Assembly (NCBI GenBank): GCA_012719125.1
Contig: JAAYAY010000160.1
Location: 1 to 35,226, forward strand
Length of the DNA stretch: 35,226 nucleotides
From: Planctomycetaceae bacterium
GTDB lineage: Bacteria > Planctomycetota > Planctomycetia > Pirellulales > Thermoguttaceae
Reading direction: 5' to 3'
Shown here: in pieces, positions 17,125 through 23,960 of the stretch
Layout: every line of letters begins with the position of its first letter
How positions within the stretch are numbered: the first letter of the stretch is position 1
The notes under the pieces: generated by a model
Databases searched by the model: none
The model's input: the letters and a program-made list of their open reading frames with translations, nothing else
What the model was told of the DNA's origin: nothing
Translations under genes and position numbers: made by a program

Positions 17125-17598
17125 ATGAGCTCAGATATTTGTGAGTATCCGCGTCGCGAGAAACAGTCCTTTCAGATCTTTTTCCCGTCCGGGATTGATC
17201 AAAAGGCTTTCCTGACCACATGGCCCGGCGGCACCCCCGTTTCCGTCGAGCTCGACCCGCGGTTTGTGCGGCTCCTCTTGGTCTTGTACGATTTTCGTCT
17301 GAAAGACACGGAAAAAGACGTGCAGCCTCCCGAAGCCCGGGGATGGCGGTCTCGGGAAGCGATTGCGATGGAAATCGGCAGGCGGACGGGCTACTCAATT
17401 GACGCGCAGACCCTTTCGGCCTACGCCAACCAACTCACGCGCAAGTTGGCTCGTGCCTTTCGGCTCGCCTTCGTCGGAGGGCGCGTGCCACCCCTGATTG
17501 ATCGGCGCAGGAATCTGGGCTATCGACTGCCGCCGCACGTCGAGCTGACGATCATTGACGGCGCGATTCAAGAAGACCAAGTGACTCCGGGCAATTGA
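17125..17598 (+). CDS. Small winged-helix protein (OmpR C-terminal-like)
   Basis: The 157-residue protein starts at ATG 17125 with GGGAGA nine bases upstream. Residues ~70-135 fit a winged helix of the kind found at the C-terminus of OmpR/PhoB-type response regulators: helices around 'SREAIAMEIGRRTGYSIDAQ' and 'LSAYANQLTRKLARAF', then a basic beta-hairpin wing 'RRRNLGYRLPPHVEL'. There is no receiver domain; residues 1-60 are of unknown type. It is likely a DNA-binding regulator. It lies 160 bases upstream of the ubiquitin-like/Pup operon on the same strand, so controlling that operon is a reasonable guess, not something shown here. Confidence 0.6.
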   Translation: MSSDICEYPRREKQSFQIFFPSGIDQKAFLTTWPGGTPVSVELDPRFVRLLLVLYDFRLKDTEKDVQPPEARGWRSREAIAMEIGRRTGYSIDAQTLSAYANQLTRKLARAFRLAFVGGRVPPLIDRRRNLGYRLPPHVELTIIDGAIQEDQVTPGN

Positions 17599-17758
17599 AG
17601 AAAATGTTTGTGCTCGGGACCATGTCCTCCTTCGCGCTCACGGTTTTGTCTCGCCCACCGTCCAAAGAAGACTCTCCCGATGTGTCTATCGCAACAGGGA
17701 CTCCATTCGCGTTAGAATCTCTAAAATCATAAGTAACTCTTTTACACGGGGTGATAAG

Positions 17759-18289
17759 ATGGCTCATCTGTGGTTGGAAACCGGGGCGGCATGGGGCGTT
17801 ATGCCCCTGTCCGTTGATCGCATCTACTGCTTGTCCGGGCCCGAGCCACGAGCGTTGGCCAATTCGGAGCGAGCCGACGCTCAGCCCGTCACGCTTTGCC
17901 GCAGCGCGGCGGAGTGGCTCTTGTTGGTCAGGCCTGATAATCGAGCCACGGTAAACGGTTCGCCCGTGGATCTTGGAATCCGTGTCTTGGCTGATCGAGA
18001 TGAGATAGTGGTGTATGGAGATCGATCCGGCACCCTCTGTCACTGCTTCTTATCCGGCGAGCGGCTGGCCAGTCCACAGCCTTTTCCGGATGCCGATGGA
18101 TTGGGCCGATGCCCAAGGTGCAAGCAGCCGATCGAGAACGGCCAAGCGGCGGTCCAGTGCCCTGGTTGTGGCGTCTGGCATCATCAGGACGAGAGACTCC
18201 CATGCTGGACCTACCACGACACCTGCTCGTTGTGCGAGCAGCCCACGGCGTTGGACACCGGTTACCGCTGGACTCCCGAGGAACTATAA
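17759..18289 (+). CDS. FHA-like / RING-like zinc protein (E3 candidate)
   Basis: The 176-residue protein starts at ATG 17759, with GGGTG just upstream. Residues ~50-100 resemble the second half of an FHA domain ('NGSPVDLGIRVLADRDEI'), a fold that in other proteins binds phosphothreonine. Residues 118-159 form a RING-like treble-clef zinc finger with eight ligands: C118-x2-C121-x12-C134-x2-C137-x3-H141-x7-C149-x6-C156-x2-C159. RING fingers recruit E2 enzymes, and prokaryotic RING families beside E1/E2 genes have been described by comparative genomics. With E1-like and E2-like genes immediately downstream, an E3 or adaptor role is the natural inference. It is the first gene of a ten-gene run. 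The 160 bases upstream contain an AT-rich stretch (17710-17745) that may hold the promoter, but no confident -35/-10 was found. Confidence 0.75.
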   Translation: MAHLWLETGAAWGVMPLSVDRIYCLSGPEPRALANSERADAQPVTLCRSAAEWLLLVRPDNRATVNGSPVDLGIRVLADRDEIVVYGDRSGTLCHCFLSGERLASPQPFPDADGLGRCPRCKQPIENGQAAVQCPGCGVWHHQDERLPCWTYHDTCSLCEQPTALDTGYRWTPEEL

Positions 18290-18290
18290 G

Positions 18291-19424
18291 GTGGCACCAC
18301 AACCGACAACTTCTGATTCCAGGGGCCGGCCCGCGAGTGTCGTGATCGTCGGCCTGGGGAACATCGGATCCCACCTGCCGTCACAAGTCGCCCGCACGGG
18401 TCAAGTCGGGCGATTGACGCTGGTTGATCCGGATGTCTATGAAGCGCCAAACCAGCGCTGCCAGGACGTGGCGGCCTCCGACCTCGGCAAGTCGAAGGTT
18501 GAGGTGCAAACCCGGCGAGTGCGTCGCGTTGATCCGCGAATCGAAGTCCTCGCCCTCCGCGCCTGCATCGAGGACGTCCCGTTGGGACTCTTGCGAGCCG
18601 ATTTGATTCTGGCGGGCCTCGACTCCCGCGTGGCACGGATGAATCTCAACTCCACCGCGTGGCATCTCGGCGTTCCATGGATCGATGCTGCTGTGGATGG
18701 AGGGAGTATGCTTGCCCGGGTGAACGTCTATTTGCCGAGGGAGGGGGCACCTTGTTTGGAGTGCGCGTGGGACGCAGGTGACTACGCGGCGCTGGAACAG
18801 ATATTTCCGTGTCCGTCAGCGGCCCAGACGCCCTCCACCAATGCCCCGGCCAGCATTGGGGCAGTGGCTGCCGCCATGATGGTTGTGGAGGCCGAGAAGC
18901 TGCTGGCCGGGGACGACGATCATCTTCTTGCAGGTCGCCAAGTGATGTGCGATCTCCGACATCATGCGTACCTCATTACCGCGTATAGATTCAATCCAAA
19001 TTGTCGATTCGATCACGAACTCTGGATGATCGAGACACCTGCCAACAAGTCCCCCAAGATGACCCTCGGACAATTGGTGGAAAGTGAATCTGCGGGGTGC
19101 TCCATGCTGCGGGTCCCCGGTCATCGTTTTTCCCGCGCGGTCTATTGCCTTTCTTGCGGTCGTAGCCAAGCGGCGCCGCTTCGCCTAGTCCGGCGAATCC
19201 CATCAGTCAGGCTGCATTGCCCCGACTGCGGCGGCACAATGGCCGTCCGTGGCTTCGACATGCGGGAAACGTTCGATTTTCCATCGGCCAGCCGGGCCGA
19301 TCGCCGTCGGACACTTTCCAGCATCGGATTTTGCCCAGGGGATGTGCTCAGCATAGAGGGTCCAGGTACCCGACACTTTGTTCAACTCACGGCCGATCGC
19401 AACGAAAGAGGACAGGTATCATGA
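18291..19424 (+). CDS. E1-like ThiF/UBA-family activating enzyme
   Basis: 377 residues from GTG 18291, one base after the previous stop. The longer frame back to 18015 overlaps the upstream gene and is rejected. Rossmann core: 'GLGNIG' at 21-26 (nucleotide loop), 'LVDPD' with D46/D48, 'NQRCQ' at 54-58 (counterpart of the N-x-x-R-Q motif), K67/K69 and D111. E1-like enzymes adenylate the C-terminal glycine of a ubiquitin-like protein. C155/C158 resemble the zinc pair of ThiF/MoeB proteins, and C174 is a candidate active-site thiol. The C-terminal part adds a zinc-ribbon-like pair of pairs (C286/C289, C310/C313). The stop overlaps the E2 start as ATGA. The tag encoded at 20822 is its probable substrate. 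Confidence 0.85.
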   Translation: MAPQPTTSDSRGRPASVVIVGLGNIGSHLPSQVARTGQVGRLTLVDPDVYEAPNQRCQDVAASDLGKSKVEVQTRRVRRVDPRIEVLALRACIEDVPLGLLRADLILAGLDSRVARMNLNSTAWHLGVPWIDAAVDGGSMLARVNVYLPREGAPCLECAWDAGDYAALEQIFPCPSAAQTPSTNAPASIGAVAAAMMVVEAEKLLAGDDDHLLAGRQVMCDLRHHAYLITAYRFNPNCRFDHELWMIETPANKSPKMTLGQLVESESAGCSMLRVPGHRFSRAVYCLSCGRSQAAPLRLVRRIPSVRLHCPDCGGTMAVRGFDMRETFDFPSASRADRRRTLSSIGFCPGDVLSIEGPGTRHFVQLTADRNERGQVS

Positions 19425-19936
19425 ATGACCCCGTGCTCAACGCCTTCCTCGAGCAGCAACTTCGTCAGGGAATCGAACTGGCGGCCAACAGTGATTTGTT
19501 GGAGTTGGTGCCGGACCCAACTGCCGTCGGCCCACCGAGTCGTTTCATCGCCCGATACACGTGCAAGGGTCTGGTGAAGATCCAGGACGGAGCGGTCTGT
19601 CAGGCAGCGGAATTCGCCGTCGGCATCTGGTTCCCATCCGAGTATCTCCGCCAAGTTGAGCCGCTCAAAACACTCACCTGGCTCGGCCCAACCAATGCGT
19701 GGCATCCGAACATACTCGGTCACGCGATCTGTATCGGCAGGATCATTCCTGGAACGGAACTGGTCGACCTGCTGTATCAATGTTACGAGATTATTACCTA
19801 CCACAACTGGGCCCCCCACGATGCGCTGAATCCGGAGGCTGCCCAGTGGGCCCGCAACAACCAGCAGCGTTTTCCCGTCGACCGGCGGCCGCTGAAACGA
19901 CGCCTGCTCGACCTGCAGATCGAGGATGCCTCATGA
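19421..19936 (+). CDS. E2-like UBC-fold conjugating enzyme
   Basis: The 171-residue protein starts at ATG 19421, overlapping the E1 stop by four bases. The central motif 'HPNILGHAICIG' matches the E2 signature H-P-N-[IV]-x(n)-G-x-[IV]-C-[IL], with H95-P96-N97 and the presumed catalytic C104. The segment after it ('LLYQCYEIITYHNWAPHDAL' then 'NPEAAQWARNN') mirrors the helix and the P-L-N-x-E-A segment of eukaryotic E2 enzymes. An E2 accepts the activated tag from E1 as a thioester and passes it to a target lysine, with or without an E3. Length is typical of a single UBC domain. The E1, E2 and the next gene are linked by ATGA overlaps, which indicates coupled translation. Confidence 0.85.
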   Translation: MNDPVLNAFLEQQLRQGIELAANSDLLELVPDPTAVGPPSRFIARYTCKGLVKIQDGAVCQAAEFAVGIWFPSEYLRQVEPLKTLTWLGPTNAWHPNILGHAICIGRIIPGTELVDLLYQCYEIITYHNWAPHDALNPEAAQWARNNQQRFPVDRRPLKRRLLDLQIEDAS

Positions 19937-20790
19937 ACGAGTTGTTAGCGCCGCCGGACCAGATCTCCGACCGGTTTGGTCAGATCCTCAAGTTGACTCG
20001 CCCGGCCGGGAAGGACTGCTGGTCGTTTGTCGCACCAGGTAAGGCTTTGCGCGAAGGCCGCATCTGGCTTGGTGGCGACTGGCTGAATCTTGAAGTCCCT
20101 CTGAAATCCGCCAAGAAGGACGCGGACTGCCTCGCGGAGATGCTGAGCTTCAACGCCGAACTTCGGGGCCGAGCCAAGTTCACCCTTCGAGACAAGCCGT
20201 GGCGTGCCGTATTGGCGGCCGAGATTCCGATCGATGGCTCGCTCGATGGAGCCGGCGAAATGCTCGAGCATACGATCGCTGGTTTCCAGCAGGCGGCCGA
20301 CTGGCTCCGTTCCTGCAATAGAACGAAGATGGCTGCCGATTTTCACGAACGAGACGCGGAAGGCACCAGCCTGGCAAACCTAGTGAGTGAGACAGGGTGG
20401 TCGTTCACCGAAAGGCCCGATGGGCGGGTAGCCGTGCCCTTGGAGGTGCCTTTCGCTTTCAGCCAGGCGATTGTGGAACGACTGCCCGGCGGGCGGGTGC
20501 GACTCTCAGTGGGCCTGGAGGACGTCCGACCCTCGAATCTAATGAGCCAGAACGCCGTCAACCTGTTCCTCCTTTCGGCGTGTGGCATCGTGCGGTTTGC
20601 CCGGTGTGCCGGGAAGACGGACGGCAGTGGCCTTGAGTGGGAAGTCGTTTTCGACACCCCACCGGACGCAGAACAATTCAAGCACGCCTTGGCCTCACTT
20701 TCAGTGGGTTGGGGTTTGACGGCCCGGGAGGCTCGAGCTCTGCAGGAGGAGGTAACGGCCAGACGCTACTTGGCCTTTCAAGAATGGTAG
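19933..20790 (+). CDS. Unknown 285-residue protein with two similar halves
   Basis: Starts at ATG 19933, overlapping the E2 stop by four bases. I see two halves (residues ~10-135 and ~140-280), each with an alpha-beta-beta-beta-alpha pattern and a C-terminal helix. They resemble type III secretion chaperone/YbjN-like folds in tandem, but this is a visual impression only. There is no catalytic motif, cysteine pattern, signal peptide or membrane segment. Its place between the E2 and the tag suggests a scaffold, a substrate-binding adaptor or an E2 regulator. It could also be the main target of the system. 31 bases separate it from the tag gene. Confidence 0.75.
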   Translation: MNELLAPPDQISDRFGQILKLTRPAGKDCWSFVAPGKALREGRIWLGGDWLNLEVPLKSAKKDADCLAEMLSFNAELRGRAKFTLRDKPWRAVLAAEIPIDGSLDGAGEMLEHTIAGFQQAADWLRSCNRTKMAADFHERDAEGTSLANLVSETGWSFTERPDGRVAVPLEVPFAFSQAIVERLPGGRVRLSVGLEDVRPSNLMSQNAVNLFLLSACGIVRFARCAGKTDGSGLEWEVVFDTPPDAEQFKHALASLSVGWGLTAREARALQEEVTARRYLAFQEW

Positions 20791-20821
20791 ATAGTTCCTT
20801 GAACCCAAAGGGAGGAAGACG

Positions 20822-21121
20822 ATGATTGCAACGTTTGAAAAACGCGGTATCGGTTTGCTGGTGCGGGACGTGTCCGGACAGAAGAAGGTTGAAGTGCGCA
20901 ACGTCCCTGTTGATTCAACCATTGGTGAAGTGGTGCAAGGATCGCTCCCCAAGATGGGACTGCCCAATACGGACGTGGAGGGCCGACCCCTCAACTATCA
21001 TGCTCGACTCGAGCGCGAAGGCCGGCATCTGCACGCTTCCGAATCGGTGGGAGATGCCCTTCGAGATGATGATCAACTCGTTCTCCAGCCCAATATTCAG
21101 GCCGGCGGGCGGTCGTCTTGA
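20822..21121 (+). CDS. Ubiquitin-like (beta-grasp) protein with GG-RSS tail
   Basis: The 99-residue protein starts at ATG 20822 with a strong GGAGGA ribosome site six bases upstream. The order of segments fits a beta-grasp fold: strands 'GLLVRDV' and 'KKVEVRNVPV', helix 'STIGEVVQGSLPKMG', then 'NYHARLEREGRHL', 'SVGDALRDDDQLVL'. The tail is Gly95-Gly96 followed by Arg-Ser-Ser. Ubiquitin and many ubiquitin-like proteins are made with a short extension after Gly-Gly that a peptidase removes before E1 activation, and a JAMM peptidase is encoded next. It is therefore probably the conjugated modifier of this operon. There is no lysine-rich or membrane element. YukD-like or other beta-grasp proteins that are not conjugated are the alternative, but the GG tail and neighbours argue against that. 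Confidence 0.8.
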   Translation: MIATFEKRGIGLLVRDVSGQKKVEVRNVPVDSTIGEVVQGSLPKMGLPNTDVEGRPLNYHARLEREGRHLHASESVGDALRDDDQLVLQPNIQAGGRSS

Positions 21122-21208
21122 TCGATCGGCATTGGGATCGGCGCCGTCGTTTCGAACCACGCTACGGCCATGCCGCTGGAGCGCGACTACACGAAAAGGA
21201 CCGGAGGG

Positions 21209-22297
21209 ATGTCTATCCACGCACCTTATCGATTTGTCCTCGAAATCTCGCGTCAAAATGCCAAGGAGCCGTTGGACGTCACACCGGTGGATCCTGATTG
21301 GGAACCTGCCCTGGAGTGGGCCAACTTGGAAGCGATTCGCCGGGATCCGAATCGGCCGGTGGTGTTCGACACCCAGAATGCCCGGATCGAACCGGCTTGG
21401 AGCGACGAGCTCGGGAGTCCTTACGTGGCAAAGATCAGGGTCACCGTGCCGCCGATCGGTACTTGTCGGGCGGCCGAGGTCGACATCCCGGTCAGCTACT
21501 TCCGAGGGTTGGCTCGTGCCGCTTCGTCACCACTCGTCAAGAGCGGTCAGCTCGCCGACGGAGAGATCTTCAACTATCGCATCTGCGCCTATCCCCAATC
21601 CTGCGGGAATGGGGATCGTGTTGCGGACGGCTCCTTGGTGGTTGAGACCCTACCGGTCGAAATAGCGGGCACGGACCGGTCCATCGACGAGCTGCTTGCC
21701 GGCTCGTCACATTCCGGTCCCGATCCGGCCGAATGGTTGCCTGTCTTCATTCCGTCTGGCGTTTTGGAGGAGGCAGCGGAATTGATGACCGAGGCCGGTT
21801 CGGCTGAGACGGGCGGAGTGTTGATCGGCCACTTTCACCGCGACTCGAGTCAAGGCGTGCTCTTTCTGGTGGTGACCGCCCAGATTCCAGTTCAATACGC
21901 CCGGCAGGAGCTTACACGACTGACGTTCACGCCCGAGACTTGGGCCGCGGTGGATGGAGCCATTTCGCTGCGGGGCCGCGATGAGATTTACCTTGGTTGG
22001 TGGCACACCCATCCCAATTGGTGTGCCGCCTGTGACAAGCGAGACAATTGCGAAATGGCCGGCAAACTCTCGGCGGATTTTTTCAGTGATCACGACGTGG
22101 CGCTCCACCGCGCCGTGTTTCCCAGAGCCTACAGCGTTGCCCTGGTCCTCAGCAGTGACTGCCATGCCAATTCCATCCAGCGGAGTCTCTACGGCTGGTG
22201 GCGCGGCATGATCGCGTCGCGGGGATACCACATTTTGGGCATCCCCCTGGCAATATCAGCCCAAATGGAAGGAGACGCCGATGCCGAGATTTTCTGA
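21209..22297 (+). CDS. JAMM (JAB/MPN) metalloprotease
   Basis: 362 residues from ATG 21209, which has AAGGA eight bases upstream; ATG 21170, 13 codons earlier, has no ribosome site. Residues ~1-165 are a beta-rich domain of unknown type. Residues ~175-362 form the JAMM zinc peptidase: E200 in 'ETGGVLIG', H266-T-H268 in 'GWWHTHPNW', and S293-x2-D296 in 'FSDHD'. Between the HxH and the S-x2-D is an insertion with C-x2-C...C ('CAACDKRDNC') that could bind a second metal. JAMM enzymes cut after Gly-Gly of ubiquitin-like proteins or release them from targets. Here the substrate is probably the protein encoded 87 bases upstream, whose Gly-Gly is followed by three residues. The 3' end overlaps the ATPase gene by 17 bases. 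Confidence 0.88.
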   Translation: MSIHAPYRFVLEISRQNAKEPLDVTPVDPDWEPALEWANLEAIRRDPNRPVVFDTQNARIEPAWSDELGSPYVAKIRVTVPPIGTCRAAEVDIPVSYFRGLARAASSPLVKSGQLADGEIFNYRICAYPQSCGNGDRVADGSLVVETLPVEIAGTDRSIDELLAGSSHSGPDPAEWLPVFIPSGVLEEAAELMTEAGSAETGGVLIGHFHRDSSQGVLFLVVTAQIPVQYARQELTRLTFTPETWAAVDGAISLRGRDEIYLGWWHTHPNWCAACDKRDNCEMAGKLSADFFSDHDVALHRAVFPRAYSVALVLSSDCHANSIQRSLYGWWRGMIASRGYHILGIPLAISAQMEGDADAEIF

Positions 22298-23960
22298 AGA
22301 CGTAGCGCAATCATTGATGAGAGGCCTCACCGCGTGCGGTGAGGGGGCCCCCAGTCTTGACGACAAGTGTCGGATGTTGGAGACGTTCCGAAGCGATCCC
22401 CGAATGACCAGCCAGTTGGACCGGGCGCTAATCGGAAGGATCGAGGAGCTGCACCGTACACTCCTGGAAGCCCAAGGCAGTTTGCGCCAGTTGAAGGCGG
22501 TGGCCGACCGCGCCCTGGCGGCTCCGTGGTACCCGGCCGTCTTCGAGCAGTTCGTCAACATGCCGGGCGAACCGCCGCGTGGAGTTGTATATCAATGTGG
22601 CACGCGCAGCGTCGTCACTCTGATGGAGACGGTGCCGAAGGATTCGCTCAACGCGGGCGATGAGGTCTTCTTGGGCAGTGAAAGGAACGTGGTGGTTCAC
22701 AAGTCGCCCCTGGTACCGCCGCGGGTCGGCGAAACGGCTCGATTCGACCGGCAAACGGAAGATGGGCACATGATTGCCACGCTTCGCGATGAGCAACTCG
22801 TCTTCAAGCCGGTCGGCGAACTCCGAGATTCCGAACTCGAACCGGGAGATCTTATTCGGTGTGATCGGTCAAACTGGTTGGCCACTGAGAGAATCGAACA
22901 CTCGCGCGGCCGCAAGTTCCTCCTCGGCGAGATACCCGACGCTTATCCCGAGCAGGTCGGCGGAGATCGCGGCCACCTGGAGGCTCTGCTCGGGGCGTTG
23001 ACCACACGACTTGTGGCTCCAAAGAAGGCCGCCGAGTATGGAGTGACCGGCAGGCAGTCGATCCTCCTGGAAGGACCTCCGGGGGTGGGCAAGACCCTCA
23101 GCGTCCGTGTCGCCGTCGCTGAAGCCGGCCGGATCCGTGGAAAGTCGGCCCGGCTGGCTGTGGTCAAGCCGACGGAGTGGGAGGACCCATACGTGGGGGT
23201 CACGCAGCAAAACATCCGTGCCTGTTTCCGAGAACTGAATCGCGCAGCGGCCGAACACGGTCTGGCAGTACTGTTCCTCGATGAGATCGAAACCATAGGA
23301 AGGATCCGGGGCTCGGCCGTCGGATTCCACAGCGACAAGTTCCTCGGGGCCTTACTGGCCGAAATCGATGGCTTTGTGGACCGCGAAGGTGTGGCTATCA
23401 TCGCGGCGACCAACCGCAAGGATCTGTGCGACCCGGCTCTACTCGAGCGATTTGATGTCGAGATCTCTGTCCCTCGTCCCGACATGCGGAGTGCCAGGTC
23501 CATTCTCGAGGTCCATCTCCCGGAGACGGCGCCCTACTACTCCAACGGGCAAGACTCCACGGCGACTCGCCGCGAGATGATCGACCATGCCGTGTCCCGG
23601 CTCTACTCCCCAAACGGAGACAACCAACTTTGCACGCTCAAGTTCCGAGACGGCAAGATCCGAACCGTAGCGGCTCGTGAGTTGATGTCGGGTCGCGCCA
23701 TCCAACAGGTCTGCGGAAACGCCAAGCGTCTTGCCTTTCTGCGCGACGTTGAACAAGGCGAGTCCGGCATGCGGATTCACGACATTGATGAGGCCATTTC
23801 ACGGGAATTCTCCCGCCTCTCAACCACTCTCGACCGAGGCAATGTTCATGCCTACCTTTCCGATCTCCCGCAAGACGTCGACGTCGTCGCCGTGGAGCCA
23901 GTCGCCCGAAGAGTAGGCAACGGCCATCGTTATCTCAATCGAAGAAGGGTCTCGCCGTGA
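22281..23960 (+). CDS. arc: Mpa/ARC-type proteasomal AAA ATPase
   Basis: 559 residues from ATG 22281 (AAGGAGA upstream). Layout matches Mpa/ARC: an N-terminal coiled coil (residues ~45-80, 'IGRIEELHRTLLEAQGSLRQ'), OB-fold region (~90-230), then one AAA domain. Walker A 'GPPGVGKT' at 265-272, Walker B with D334-E335, sensor 1 'AATNR' at 375-379 and arginine finger R390. In Actinobacteria the coiled coil captures Pup and the ring feeds substrates to the 20S core. A C-terminal docking tail like the G-Q-Y-L of Mpa is missing: the protein ends Arg-Arg-Arg-Val-Ser-Pro, and no 20S genes are in the window. It may work as a stand-alone unfoldase or segregase, or dock elsewhere. It sits between the JAMM and Dop-like genes and overlaps both. 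Confidence 0.88.
   Translation: MPRFSEDVAQSLMRGLTACGEGAPSLDDKCRMLETFRSDPRMTSQLDRALIGRIEELHRTLLEAQGSLRQLKAVADRALAAPWYPAVFEQFVNMPGEPPRGVVYQCGTRSVVTLMETVPKDSLNAGDEVFLGSERNVVVHKSPLVPPRVGETARFDRQTEDGHMIATLRDEQLVFKPVGELRDSELEPGDLIRCDRSNWLATERIEHSRGRKFLLGEIPDAYPEQVGGDRGHLEALLGALTTRLVAPKKAAEYGVTGRQSILLEGPPGVGKTLSVRVAVAEAGRIRGKSARLAVVKPTEWEDPYVGVTQQNIRACFRELNRAAAEHGLAVLFLDEIETIGRIRGSAVGFHSDKFLGALLAEIDGFVDREGVAIIAATNRKDLCDPALLERFDVEISVPRPDMRSARSILEVHLPETAPYYSNGQDSTATRREMIDHAVSRLYSPNGDNQLCTLKFRDGKIRTVAARELMSGRAIQQVCGNAKRLAFLRDVEQGESGMRIHDIDEAISREFSRLSTTLDRGNVHAYLSDLPQDVDVVAVEPVARRVGNGHRYLNRRRVSP

Noticed and set aside
18015-18290. Extended N-terminus of the E1-like protein
   Set aside because: It overlaps the RING-like gene in another frame, and GTG 18291 places the Rossmann loop at the normal distance from the start.
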